Below, in pieces: positions 50,601 through 61,700 of a DNA stretch of 64,000 nucleotides. A program made the translations under genes and the position numbers. The notes beneath the pieces were generated by a model. That model had not been told where the DNA came from and searched no databases. It worked only from the letters and a program-made list of their open reading frames with translations. The stretch is from Cyanophora paradoxa. Lineage: Eukaryota; Glaucocystophyceae; Cyanophorales; Cyanophoraceae. The DNA is taken from NCBI GenBank assembly GCA_004431415.1, contig QPMI01000107.1, positions 1 to 64,000 on the forward strand. Reading direction: 5' to 3'. Position 1 is the first letter of the stretch. Each line of letters starts with the position of its first letter.

Positions 50601-53600
50601 GGGAGTACCCCGACGTGGACGTGCGCACCCACAACCAGACCAGCCTGCAGCCCGGCGACACGAGGACGTACTTCGCGCGAATCGTGCAGCAGCTTCCGGA
50701 CGGCCTCGGCGACCTCAGGAGCGACTTCTCCAACCCCGTGACCATGACCACGCTCGTGCCCGGGGCGCCGTTCCTGAGGAACACGTCGATGGACCTCGAC
50801 AGGGTGTCCATCCAGGTCACGCTTGCGCAGGACGGCACCGAGTCGGCAGTCACGGAGGTGCTGTTGCAGCGCGACTTCGGTGTGAAGGAGCTGTCGTGCG
50901 TGAAGGATGAGCCGGCTAGCATCCCGCAGACCTACACGTGCCCGACGGATACGGGGCTCAACGCGAGTCAGACGTACACCTACCGGGCGAAGGCCATCAC
51001 GCTCGGCGAGGATTCGGAGTGGTCCTCGAACCTTGTCGTGACGCTTGGCCGCCCGAACCCGCCGGCGCTCTTCTTCACCGAGCCGGCGATGACGACCCTC
51101 GCGACGCTGACCTCGGTCACCCTGATGATCTCGCCGCCGTACACGCCGCCTGGAGTGATTACCGGCTTCGTCGTCTACCTCGTCACCGATGCCGGGCCCG
51201 TCGAGGTGCACCGGAACAGCTCGGTCTCGTTGACGTTCACGCACGCGGACCGCCTGCCGGGCACCGCGTACAACTACACCGCCAAGGTCCTCACGCTTCT
51301 CTCGGAGTCCGACATGTCGCCCCTCACGCTCGCGTGGACCAAGACGGCCCCCAAGCCCACGTGCACGTACGTCAACTCGACGTCCACGACGGTGAAGCTC
51401 GCGCTCCAGATCCCCGCGGTGGCCACCACCCTCGCGGACAAGCTCCGTCTTTTCCGGAGCGACCTCCTCTTGGACGGCGCTATTTCGAAGGACGGAGCCA
51501 TCGCGCCGAGCTCCTTGGAGAGAATCGTGACCGGCCTCAACGCGAGCTCGTCGTACGTGTTCTCGGTGGACTACACGACCACTGGCGCGCTTTCGTTCCG
51601 CTCGGATCCGTGCGAGGCGGACACGTCCCCGCCGAAGCCGATCATCACCCCTGTGTTGGTGACGCCAATCGGGATTTCCGTCCACATCAGCCTGCAGTCC
51701 GGCGTCGTTGACAACCGAATTACGCACACTCGCCTGATGAGGGATGGCGTGCTCGTGACGACCCTCCAAGGACTTCCTCCGGTCGTTGACGCGAACCGCT
51801 TCTCGGATGCGGGCGTCGCCTACAGGTACACGGCGATCTTTGTGGTTGCGCCGAACGATGTGGTCACCGCGGTCGGCGACGAGTCGGCTCCGGTCGAAAT
51901 CGTGGTCCCGGTTGCCACGCCCGTCGTGCTCAAGGTCAGGGAGCCGACGACGACGGCAATCGAGATCAAGGTGTGGTACTCGGAGCAGGACGTGGCCCTG
52001 GGCTACAACGCCCAGACCATTACCGGCGCGACCATTTACCGGGACAACGTGGTCGTGCGCCAGGCCGACGCAACGAGCGCGCTTCAGGCCTGGACCGACA
52101 CGGCTGTGCGCCCGAGCACATGGTACGCGTACACGGCCAAGTTCAACACGAGCGGCAATCCTTCCAACGTCTCGGCGGAGCTCTCCCTGCGCACTCCGGA
52201 CCTGCCGTTCCCGCCGTCGGGCACTTCAAACGCGGCTGTCTTGTCTCCGTCCTGGACCAAGATCAAGCTCGACGCTGCGGCCGCAATCGCGGCAGGGGCG
52301 CCGAATGTGGCCGGCGTCTACGTGACCGACAGCTCCGGCAACTGGGTGGCGAATCTGACAAGCGGGTCTCCGACGATCGTCCTCAGCTCATACGCCGGTA
52401 ACTCGATCCAGCCGGACGTTGCGTCGTACAGCTTCACATTCGCGTACGTCATGGCGTACGACGACGGCTACGTCTCGACCTCGACTGTGACCTACACCGT
52501 CAGCACGTGGCCTCGGCCGACTTGCTCCGTGACGGCTTCAAGCATCACGCCGGTCAAGATGACTCTGACCGCGAATACCAAGAGCAAGGGCACCGGATGG
52601 GAGCTCTACATCAAATCCGGCGCTTCCTTCACTGGGGTTAGCACCAAGCCCGACAGCACCGGGCTGTTCCCAGAGGAGACGTACGAGTACCATGTCACTG
52701 TAACTGGCGGACCCGATCAGGAGACCACGAGCCCGGCCTCGAACAGCTGCTTCGGGACCACGACGCGGCTCAACGCCCCGGGTATCAACGCGACCGCCGG
52801 AACGGGTTCGTACGAGAACCAGGACGACATCACTGTGACCACGACCTATCCCACGGATACCGGCCTCAAGGCGGTCATCGCCAGCACGCTTGTCTTCCGC
52901 GACAACTGCAACACGACCGTCTGCGCCGAGTCGGCATTCAACACGTCGAGTTACTCGTCGTGCGTGTCGAGCAGGGGCTGCACGACCACTCAGGTCAAGA
53001 ACATCGCGAAGTCGAGCGCGGCGGAAGAGTCCTTCGTCGACACGAACGTCCCGCGGCCGTCCTCGTACAACTACAAGTGCGCGGCTCGCTTTTGCCTTGC
53101 TTCTCAATCGTGCCCTAACCTCTTTCCGCGCAGGGCCTTCTTCGTCTCGACGAACTCGAAGGACTCGTTCATGTCGAGCGCCTCGCGCGTCGACGTGCTG
53201 GCCACTCCGACGCCCTCGCCGTCCCCGAGCCCGAGCCCCACGCCGTCGCCGTCCAAGATTCCTATTCCGGACTACGACGATGACAAGAACGATCAGCCCG
53301 ATGGCAGCGGAGACATCTGCGACATTCTGTACAACATTGTCCGGAGCGTCGTCCAGGTCTGGCTCGGTGTGGATTTATGTGCTGTTTTCAGAGTCACTGA
53401 TGTACACATTCGCAGAGCTCGTGCACAACTGAGATGGCCGCATTGTCCGGGAAGAGCGGCGTCACGTGGCTCACGCCGAACATTCAGATCAATCGTGCGT
53501 TCATGGGCAAATACTTTTGTCGGCACTCGCACTCATTATATCCCTGCAGTCACGTTTACCACGCCGGCGAAGCTTCAGCAGCAGGGCCTGCAGCGCACCG

Positions 53601-56600
53601 GCAACCTGACTTGCAGCATCGGTCCGTGAATTCTGGTTTGATTGATTGCTTTGCCTCTCTGAGCTTGCAAATCTGCAGACCCGAGCTACAACTTCACGGC
53701 CAACGGCATCAATCAGGATGCCCCGCTGTGCCAAGCCGAGTACAAGATAACAGACTGCTCAGGTGCGGGCAGCGCAGGAGGCCAACCCATCTCGGACATC
53801 GGATTCTTCAACACCAGTGCGTTCTTTGCTTGTATGCTCTCTCAGTGGCGAGTCTTCTCATTGCTCGCGCAGGCGGAGCTGAAGTCACGTTCGGGAAGAT
53901 GAACATGACTTGCTCGGGAATGCCGGGCCCGCTGGGCATGGTCTACGATGGCATCGAGCCGCAGCCGATCGTCAGCTTCAACTCGACGCTATCGGACTGG
54001 GGTTCGAAGACGATAGCCGTCACCATCAAGCCTTCGTGGATCCCGTCCTGGAGCAAGATCATGAACACTTACGTTGAACGCTGGCGTTGCTCCGACCCGT
54101 CCAAGACGACAGAATACACATTCTTCTCCTTCGAAGGAAATCAAACGAGCTTAATAGATACCGTTCCTGATAATGTTGGTGTATACTACTGCTACCAGTG
54201 CGTTCCCACATCGTCCTCTCCACATGTTTTCGACTGATGATCCTCGCGCAGGTCCTGGTACTTCGTCAACATCACGGATCGCTTCACCGGTTACGACTGG
54301 CTCGACATCGGCGCCCTGAACTCGAGCTTCTTCTACCGCAACGCGAGCAAGTCGGCGGAAAACCGCTACAGGCTCGCTCCGTACACGTGCTCTATGAAGC
54401 TCGAGAGCGTGTGGATGAACACGACGTACCGCCGCTTGAAGTTCGCGCTGTCGTACGAGCCCGCTACCTCGTTGAGGAACATCAAGGGCATCATCATCAA
54501 GCGGATGCGTTGCCCCTTTGATTCAGCGAAGGACGGCATACTCCCCAAGGTCACCCCGTGTACCGAGGGAGAAGCTAGCATTGAAGGATGCGGCGTCGGG
54601 CGCTGCTTCTCACCGATCCGGAAGACGTGCTTCAATAACGCCACGCGGTCTTGCGGGAGCTGGACCTCGCCAAGTCAGTCAGCAGCCGACTTCACACTGT
54701 ACAGAGGTGGCAAGGTTGATGGTCTGCGCACCGATCCACTCCCGTCCGTCTACGAAGTTGAAGGATATGACGACGAACTTCCATCCCTAGACGTCATTCA
54801 CTGGCGGTGCATTCTTGTGGCATTCGTCTGTGTTATCTGGTCACTGATGTTTGTCCACAGCTCTGCCTGCCTGCTGTACACGGACCGGACCGATACCGCG
54901 AGTAGCTTGACCGACGAGCCACAGGACGCTCGTTACGACGCCGATGACACGGGCTGTCGCCTGGGAGGCACGGACGATCCTTACGGGCCTTGCGGGCCTG
55001 ACCCCCGGACGACCACTGTCACGCCGCTTCGGACGTACAGCCTTATTCGCAAGCTCACGAACATCAAGCGCCACGAGTTACGAGTCCTGCTTCCCAACAG
55101 CTACAAGAGTCTCGGCAGGGACGGGGCTATCCTGGGCGTGCAGGTGTACCGCACGGACTGCAAGACTTATAATTGTAGATTCGTGTCAGATGGCCGGGTC
55201 GGTTTCTCTTGTGACAACAATAACCTCAACTGCGGTGCTTATTACCGAACAATGGACGAGTGTCTAAAAAAGGACACAGATTGTGGTGTTGAAACATACG
55301 ACACACTTGTCAAACTCGCCAACATTGCATCACGCCATCCGCACGAATGGGGTCAGTTCAAGCGTATTCCGAACTCATATGGGCTCTATGAACCAGACTA
55401 CAATGTATACAATTCGACCTACCAACCAGAGCCGTACACCATGGATATGTTCGATCCTGCCATCATCACGCCTCCGAACTGGATGTTGCTTCGAGCCGGT
55501 ACGTCAGGTCAAGATCCATGGAATTTGGGGAATGCTCTTGGTACATCGTATACGTTTTACTACCGGTGCATTTCCTCCCTCTGCTCAGCCGTCACATATC
55601 CTGATTAGAATTGTTGCGCAGCACCCACTTCGTCTTCAAGGATGGCGAAGGGCGTAGATTTGACGGCTCCAGCGATTGGGTGAGCTGTGACCTCACCGGT
55701 TCTGGAAACGAGTTCAAGCAGTGCCCTGGTTTCGATAATCGCTTCTTCGGCGTTGCTGGCACAAATGTCCCATGTCGGGTGGATATGCCTGCTACAGGGG
55801 ACATTGTAACCACGAGCACCACGATAACGGCCAAATACAAAGTCACGAATTACGGGTCGTTCCCGGTCCCGTACGTGTCCTACGTCCAGTGCAACTTCTC
55901 TGGCACCCCGTACGAGCTCTACAGGACAGCCCCGTACAGCCACGTGGTAAATAACAAAGTGTTTCCTTGGGCCACGGATGTAACGATAGATCCAAGGCGA
56001 AACAACAGCTTCTTTGACGCACTCACGGCCAACGTCGGCAATTATACCATCTACACGAGAGCGCCATTTTCCGATACAGCGACCTGGCACTCCATGCGCC
56101 TTGACACGCTCTTCACGTCTCCAAATTATTCCAGTGTTGTGCATGGCAATAGGATTGCGGGTCTCTGGGATGTTGGTGCGATTACAGATAAGACTTCTAT
56201 GTGGAAAATGGCCAGTACTGATGCGCACGCAGGTGGCAACAGCGGAGGAGCCCTCCTTGCAGATGACGGAGGTACCGGATTCTTCAAGATCAGGGTCCAA
56301 TGTCCTAACCCATCATCATCGTCTCCTTGCGATGCAAGATCCCTGCCCACATGCTACTGCTTGAACGGTGAGGTTGTTGCTGCATGTTCCTGGGTAGCAT
56401 CTCACTTTTCGACAGGATGGCCGAAAATGGGCGGCTTGAAGAGCGCAGGGGCCACGCCGATATCCGCATCGGCCACGAAGCGCCGCGCGATTCTCGGGTC
56501 CGAGGCGGACGTAGAGTACCGCGCTCATCGCCAGTTGTCGTCGCGCCGTCTCAGGGCAATCAAGCCGTCGCTCCCGGCTGCCGTCGAGCCTCAAGGAGCG

Positions 56601-58243
56601 CTGTCAACGGCCCAGCTGCCGTCCGCAGTCCAGCCGCAGCTGAGCCTGCCCCGTCGGCGCATGTTGAGTGCCAGCAGCGTCTCCGTGAAGCGCGTGCTGT
56701 GGCCGGGCGCGCAGCTGCCGACGGCGGTGATGGTGAACGGCGGCACGATCGTGTACACGTCGTCGAGCAGCGACGGGCAGTTCATGCTCCGCTCGATCAC
56801 GTACCAGATCACCGGCATCGACCGCACGGAGGTCGCCGAGAAGCAGCCGGTCCCCCTCGTCTGCTGGTCCGTTTCTGTGCTCGATTAGTGGTCCTTGAAT
56901 GCAGTTGTTGACCGTGATGTTGCAGGCAACAAGACAAGAACGTCGTGATCGACCCCGAGAGCCTGGCCACGAGCTACCAGCTCTCCGACGGGTACTCGAC
57001 GTCGAGCTCGTTCTTCCGCCTCGAATCTGTGAGCCGCCTTCAGTCGCTTCTACTCGTGCAGTTTTTCGGGTACTGATTTGGCGATCGCAGACGGGCCGCC
57101 GCATGCACGCGGGCAACGCGTACACGCGCGGCATGACGCTCACGATCAAGTGCCCGGCCGGCTCGAAGTGCCCGTCCCCTGTCTGCACGGCGCCGACCAG
57201 TGCGTCTTCCGCTGCAGTCGCTCCGCGCCGTGTGCCCAACTGACCCCCTCGCAGTCTCCGTGTGCGCGCGCTACGACAGCAGCGCCAAGGGCTTCTCGTC
57301 GGCCGGTTGCTCGTCGACGTACGAGTGCACGGGTCCCTCGTGCCAGACCATCCCCGGCTCGGACGGCCCCGTCGGCATCATCGACGAGGCGTACGTCTCG
57401 GGCCGCCAGTCGTTCGCGACCGGCACCATGAACTGGAACGACCTGGGCTGGAGCGTCACCTCCTGCACATGCGACTCGATAGACGTGCGCCCTGTTGCCC
57501 GCTCTTCTTCCGTTCGGGGCTGACAGTGCATGCGCCGCGCAGGTCGTCACGCTCATCCAGAGCGTGCCGCCCGCGATCCCGAAGGCGGCCCTCCCGGCGC
57601 CCAACCCCGTCCCCGCGGTTCCGCCGGCTACTGGCGGCGCGGACACCGCTCGCTCGAGCTCGTCCTCGAACATCGGCGTGATCGTCGGCGGTGTCATCGG
57701 CGGTGTCGCCCTCGTCGCCATCGCCGTCGTGGCGGTCTACGCCGCCCGCATTCACTATTCCCGCAAATGTGCGCGGGCGCCCTCTCTGTGCTCGTTGCAC
57801 CGCTTCCTTGTACTCACGCTCCTCCCGCAGCGGCGATCAAGTCGGTCACGAACCGCGGCGACCAGGTGTACGCGATCGGGTCGGACCGCGCCTCGCACGA
57901 GCTCGTCCACGTCTCGGAGGGCATGCCTGTCTCGCACCCGACTTCCGTGCGGGTCTCCAACGAGATCCGCCTCGCCACGCCGGCCCTCAGCGCCCAGCCG
58001 TCCTTCGCCGCCCCGGCGACGCCCGCGCCGGCGGTCGTCGCGACGGCGGAGGCCGTGAGCGAGGGCGACGTGATGCTCGCCATGCCCGCCGACGCCGAGG
58101 CCGACCAGGTGGGCACTGCCACGCAAGCTTGCCCGGTTTGCCGTCTAATCTCCCTGCGGCAGCTCTCCAACGTGTCGGAGCGCTCAGAGCGCTCGTCGGT
58201 GGCGCCAGCCGGCGTCGAGCAGGTCCCCATCATCACGCTCTAA
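17516..58243 (+). CDS. Giant type I membrane protein: GH16-like, REJ-like, about 90 FnIII-like domains, one TM helix
   Basis: A multi-exon gene of about 40.7 kb encoding about 11,000 residues. The start at 17516 gives a signal peptide and puts exons 1-10 in one phase-consistent frame: 17516-17738, 17828-17911, 17978-18050, 18123-18187, 18254-18317, 18375-18455, 18513-18565, 18622-18750, 18809-18838, and 18887-18960. Order: GH16-like domain, REJ-like region, FnIII-like array mostly inside one exon (26389-53076), Pro/Ser linker, Cys-containing ectodomain, TM helix and 130-residue tail ending VEQVPIITL. The likely role is a cell-surface adhesin or receptor; REJ proteins elsewhere act in gamete recognition and polycystin-like receptors, but function here is inference. 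It has many N-x-T glycosylation sites. Exact exons between 19.0-24.2 kb and 53-58 kb were not all resolved. No polycystin channel or PLAT domain is present. Confidence 0.8.
17828..19930 (+). other. GH16-like (concanavalin A-like) domain of the giant protein
   Basis: The spliced protein carries NFWSNRDEDVWVDDQGKLHL, GRWYST plus EVVLQDIMGYGTYIWYL, HREIAFEFSQFGVGADPTNF and PTPGRQRVRMNMWKF, in the order seen in GH16-like family proteins. The position of the usual catalytic E-x-D-x-E is EIAFEF here, where the middle Asp is replaced by Ala and the last acidic residue by a Glu in a shifted context. Binding rather than hydrolysis is therefore more likely. Introns here are 50-90 bp with mostly GTGCG donors. 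Confidence 0.6.
18466..19125 (+). repeat. Right arm of the inverted repeat (exons 7-10)
   Basis: Reverse-complement match to about 16262-16916. The spacer of about 1.55 kb between the arms contains the AT-rich tract, the presumed promoter and exons 1-6 of the giant gene. Confidence 0.85.
20305..23060 (+). other. REJ-like region of the giant protein
   Basis: The segments LMLDASTTGG, RRVIYKWGF and FDPGQTYTFSLTVTNAFGLS match the REJ (receptor for egg jelly) pattern: an LDAS start, a tyrosine-x-tryptophan, and a tY-f-ltVtN-fG-s end. A second such unit follows (TDPTVTYEWSLPPSDIALEY, PGAIYRATVTAQDALNNVAS), then a region with paired Cys. REJ modules in polycystin-1 and sperm receptors are extracellular. 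Introns near 20710, 21095, 21635 and 22935 show GTGCG or GTGAG donors. Confidence 0.65.
24210..26330 (+). other. First FnIII-like domains of the giant protein, in several exons
   Basis: Modules of about 95-105 residues each begin with a Pro-rich edge (PSPPAIEATPVNST, SPPTLGKENVKDKS) and end with a G-L-x-P-G-x-x-Y-x-Y strand (ALSPGTEYTYEAYI). They are strongly diverged from one another. The intron at 26331-26388 (58 bp, GTGCGT to CAG) joins ending FCN to YSAEIVSKWDEV in the giant exon. Confidence 0.65.
29981..32758 (+). repeat. Higher-order repeat unit A1 (9 domains, 2,778 bp)
   Basis: Starts at a module with TTSSISVEIELPAGWEKSNG. It is followed in order by modules with PSVTVNVSLPANLEDV, KAPVVAMTMVDSN, KPTVSTTDVNATAVW, PELTLNYAKAYEVKL, KPSITHEKITATTAEV, PRLSVDFDPAYPNATAVKV, KPTITATGIDRNTS and PAVSLSSAEVMGWNE. 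Confidence 0.9.
32759..35536 (+). repeat. Higher-order repeat unit A2 (2,778 bp)
   Basis: Same nine modules as A1 in the same order, nearly identical at the nucleotide level, with scattered substitutions (for example IHANTNYPS in A1 reads IDGTTPVPS here). Confidence 0.9.
35537..36156 (+). repeat. Higher-order repeat unit A3, first 620 bp only
   Basis: Modules 1 and 2 of the unit, nearly identical to A2, ending exactly at the module boundary LPPKAP, after which the sequence becomes diverged. Confidence 0.9.
37108..38196 (+). repeat. Repeat B, copy 1 (about 1.09 kb)
   Basis: About 3.5 modules, starting at DTLTPTSVKINIEYP and ending at GVFVDTD. Nearly identical to 39814-40902, spaced 2,706 bp. 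The sequences between are diverged modules in the same nine-module phase. Confidence 0.9.
39814..40902 (+). repeat. Repeat B, copy 2 (about 1.09 kb)
   Basis: Nearly identical to 37108-38196; only the first 80 bases and the last few codons show several differences. Confidence 0.9.
41596..43753 (+). repeat. Higher-order repeat unit A4, last 2,158 bp only
   Basis: Modules 3-9 of the A unit. The first 70 bp are diverged, the rest nearly identical to A1/A2. Its length plus that of A3 is exactly one unit (620 + 2,158 = 2,778). Confidence 0.9.
43754..46531 (+). repeat. Higher-order repeat unit A5 (2,778 bp)
   Basis: Full nine-module unit. It shares with A6 private variants such as CSPCQSAS and LFCVSNEQF, and shares with A4 VTDSGVVNVILQV, so A4-A6 form a subfamily apart from A1-A2. 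Confidence 0.9.
46532..48319 (+). repeat. Higher-order repeat unit A6, first 1,788 bp
   Basis: Modules 1-6, then a switch to diverged modules that keep the same phase (AIPASPVLALDSVNS in place of module 7). Confidence 0.9.
53134..57650 (+). other. Membrane-proximal ectodomain of the giant protein
   Basis: A Pro/Ser linker (TPSPSPSPSPTPSPSKIP) and an acidic stretch (DYDDDKNDQPDGSG) lead into a Cys-containing, Asn-glycosylated region with pieces such as NMTCSGMPGPLGMVYDG, WYFVNITDRFTGYDWLDIG, EGCGVGRCFSPIRKTC and GNSGGALLADDGG. It is spread over about ten exons; clear introns include 54200-54251 (GTGCGT to CAG). No known domain is recognised. GNSGG resembles the serine-protease motif, but the surrounding His and Asp motifs are not seen. 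Confidence 0.55.
57655..58243 (+). other. Membrane helix and cytoplasmic tail of the giant protein
   Basis: A serine run (SSSSN) is followed by a helix IGVIVGGVIGGVALVAIAVV with GxxxG-like spacing, then a basic stop-transfer (ARIHYSRK). After an intron (about 57770-57830) the tail reads SAIKSVTNRGDQVYAIGSD and ends VEQVPIITL; an in-frame segment from GTGGGCAC to GGCAG near 58109-58162 is probably another intron. The stop is at 58241-58243. The last residues fit a class II PDZ ligand, a weak motif. Confidence 0.7.
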
Positions 58244-58714
58244 GCGTGACCCAACCGTTTTCTGTCGACTCGATTCAACTTATAGATATCTAGTCGCCTA
58301 GTGCTCTTCTTTTCTTTCCGAAAATCGCCAGCGCATGCCACCGTATTCAGTAGTTTGCGCCTAGTATTTGCATCTATATCGCCCGCCCGCCTGCGCTTAG
58401 ACATGCGCTAGCTATAAGATCAGTATCGCCTCGCCTGCGCACCGCTCTATGCAGTTGTCTTGCTTATTGTGATGTAGCCGCTAGTCTGATTATAAATTTT
58501 GTTCTAGGTGCACGCGTCTGTGTCAATTCAAGTATTACCAAATGAAACTCGTCTCCTCATGGCACGCATCCCAGGATTAGTCGATATTTTTGCGGGGCAA
58601 AGCGGAATCCTAGAACGCTGAAAAAGTTCTACTGAGGCGACAAGCAACAGGATACACTGGCGGGCAGCTGCAGCTAACCGCGGCCTAAGAAGAAAGCGAG
58701 GGAGAACACTAGAT
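58244..58714. other. Intergenic region between convergent genes
   Basis: AT-richer than the flanks, with no coding pattern. It holds the 3' ends of both host genes. Confidence 0.6.
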
Positions 58715-61700
58715 CTAGAGCTTGGTGGCGCAATAGACGATGAGGCGAACGGTGATGGAGATGAAGGCGGCGGCGCCGGCGGTGACGGCCCACACGATGT
58801 AGTACGGGTCCTGCTTCTTGCGGTTGGAGGGCCCGAGGGGCAGGAGGTACCAGGCCGAGTCGTTGGCGGAGCTGTAGGTGGTGAAGCGGACGTCGTAGAG
58901 GTCGATGACGTCCGAGGCGAGCTCGGAGACGTACGTGAAGGCGAAGAAGACGGGCTCCTCGCACGCCACCGACGTCGGCGTCGTCGTGAAGGTCTGGTTG
59001 CCGCGCCCAACGTCCACCCAGATCTCCGCGTACGCGTTCTCGTACACCTTGAAGGGCTTGATGGGCGGGATGGGCGGGCACTGCACGGAGAAGCGGAAGC
59101 GCTGGAAGGGGACGCCGGCCTGCTGCGCCCACGAGAGGACGTCGCGCCAGATGTAGTCGGTGGGCGACCCGACGGGCTCCGAGCAGGCATCGTAGTTGAA
59201 CGTCACGGCGGCGGCGGAGGTGCCGAAGACGTTGGTGACCATGGCGGGGACGACTGTGTCGGCGAAGACGGCGAGGACCTGCGGGCGGACGCCGTTCTCG
59301 ACGGCGTTCGGGCGCGTGTAGAGGGGGATGTCGGCGCGGTAGGCCTTCGGGTTGTTGTTGATCGTGTGCAGGAGGCTGTACGACTGCTTGTTCTCGAGGG
59401 TGCGGAGGATGCGCGAGCCGATGCCGTCGTAGTCGGGCACCACCGTCCGCGACGGCGCCCGCCCGTTGTTCTCCACGTAGCTGTTCTCCTCGAAGCCCAG
59501 GATCGCCGCCAGGCGGTCGTTCCTGCGGCGCAGCCGCGTGAGGAGGCGCCGGCCGGGACGCCGCGGCGCGCCCTGCCCTCGCGCACCGGGTGCCGTCGGG
59601 CAGCATGCAGCCGAGGCACGACGACGTGGAGATGATGCGGGCGTTGAAGGTGGTCGTGGCGAACTGGTAGAGGTTGTTCGCCTCCGCCTCGTTCATGATG
59701 TAGACGTTCGGGAAGATGAGGATCTTGAAGAACGTCGCCAGCGCGGAGGCGTCCAGGTTGTACCGCACGCCCACTGCGCCCGGGTCAGACGCGGGAGCGC
59801 CGAGGGGCGCAGAGACGAGACTGGCGGACGGTCAGTGGCCCAGTTGTCGTCGAGGATGTAGTAGACCCTCTTGCCCTGAGAGATGAGCTCGTACTCGGCC
59901 TTGAAGCTGAAGTCGGAGAGGCGCTCGTAGCCTGCGGCGTCCATGTGCTCCGCCAGGTTGTACACCTGCCGCGGCGTCAGCAGGGCGGCGGGGGGCGGAG
60001 AGAAGTCGGGCGGGGCGGACGGCGAAGGCGTGGCCGGAGTAGATGGCGGCGGTCTTGGTGGAGTTGTAGACGAGGACGCGGTAGGGGTTGGCGTCGCGCC
60101 GCATCTGGTCGGGCAGCATCCAGTTCCAGCCCATCGTGATCACCTCCTTGGCGTTGTCCGAGACCTGCTTCAGCTTGCGCCGCTGCGCCGGCTGGTAGCC
60201 GATCGGGTTCGGGTTGACGGCCCCCGGGAGGTTCGCGAGCGCCCGCCCCACCGCCGGCCGCTGCGCCACTTCGTCCGTCTTGCCGTAGCGCTGCGCGGCG
60301 GGGCGGTGAGCGGCGGGGATCTTCGAGAGGGCCGGGGCCGGGGCCGGCGGGTCGGGGCGCGCGCACGGGGTAGGAGAGGGGCCAGACGCCCCAGTCGACG
60401 GAGATGGCGCGGCCCTTGGAGGTGGCGCGCGTGACGTTGTCGGAGCGGCGGATGATGCGGGAACGGACAAAGAAGGTGCCCCCCAGGTACGTCGAGTTCA
60501 CCCCGTACGGGCCCGCCAGGTCTGCGGCGGCCGCCGGCCATCAGCGCGGCGGGAGCTGGAGGGGAAAGGCCGCGGCGGCGGGCGCACTGGGGTCGGGGAT
60601 CTGGATGGGGAGGGTGACGGCGCCGAGGGCCCCCGAGATGGAGACCTGCTCCGTGGAGGCCCAGATGACCGTCGGGTTCAGCACCTGCGCGCCAGCCTCA
60701 GGGAGGGGCGGGCGGGGCCGGGGGCCGGGCCGGCGCGCCGATCCGTAGACGATCTCGCCGACGAGGTTGTAGGTCTCGGGCGTGCCGGCGAAGCTGGTCG
60801 GCAGGGCGTAGTCGAGGGTCATCTGGTAGGAGAAGGCCTGCCCGTTGGGCATGACCGCCGTCGGGTACTGCAGCCGCCCGTCGTCCAGCGGCTGGGACCG
60901 CACTTGGATTGTCGGCGACACGATCGCTGCGCCGGCGTCAGGGTCCCGGTGCGAGGGGCGGGGGGCGGGGGGCGGGGGGCGGGGCGCACAGGAGGCGCGG
61001 GAGCGGAGGACGAGGGTGGTGAGGGGGTCGACCTGGACGGTGAAGAACTTGGAGCCGCCGCCCGTGTCCTGCGTCAAGAAGACGCGCTGCAGCGAGACGA
61101 CGTTGATGAGGTGGTCGGCCGCCGCCAGCACGTCCATCGAGATCGTCAGCTGCCCGCCCCGCGTCAGGCGCACCCGCGAGCCGAGAGGGGAGACGGAAGC
61201 GTGTGCTCGGACGCACCCGCTGGACCTGCGAGCTGAGGTACACGTCTTGCCAGAACATGACCTGCGGCGTGGCATTCAGCGGACGGGACGGGTGCGGGCG
61301 GCGCTAGCGTGACGAAGGACGCACGAAGATAAGGTAGTCGCCATTAACGAGCCTGCGGTAGTCGACCGACACATACTCGCGCGCCGAGCCCGTCACGCGG
61401 ATCTGGCGGTCGGACCGTGGGCCATCGGCCATCGGAGGGCGGCGCGGGCGGGCGGGGCGCACCCCGGGGGAGAGGTTGAAGCCGGCGCTGCTCCGGAAGA
61501 CGACGTTGTACCAGTCGAAGTGGGCGCGCAGCGACTCGAGGCCGCCCGTCGCGATGCCGCCGAACCCGAAGGGGGCGATGGCCGCCTGCGGTCCCAGGGG
61601 CGTGGGCGGGCGAGGCGGGCGGGGCGCGGAGCGGGCGGGGGTGGGCGGACCTTGAAGGTGGTGCCCGGGTAGTTCTTGACGACGACGGCGGGGATGGAGT

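Larger units (their letters stand above)
26389..53076 (+). other. Giant exon of 26,688 bp encoding most of the FnIII-like array
   Basis: One frame is open for 8,896 codons. It is bounded by an acceptor at 26388 (CTCGCAG) and a donor at 53077 (GTGCGCGG; the 57-bp intron 53077-53133 is in frame and stop-free, so the open frame runs on). All domains have an FnIII-like pattern: tyrosine-corner G-L-x-P-G-x-x-Y-x-Y, T-x-P boundaries, frequent N-G-T sites and paired cysteines in some modules. Introns elsewhere in the gene occur every 100-300 bp, so the absence of introns here is notable. Confidence 0.85.

Noticed and set aside
56220-56260. Trypsin-like protease domain from the motif GNSGG
   Set aside because: No TAAHC or catalytic Asp motif in order nearby, and the context is a Cys-poor glycosylated region.
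20305-58243. Polycystin-1 orthologue
   Set aside because: REJ-like modules are present, but there are no PLAT, GPS or multi-pass channel regions; the protein ends after one helix.
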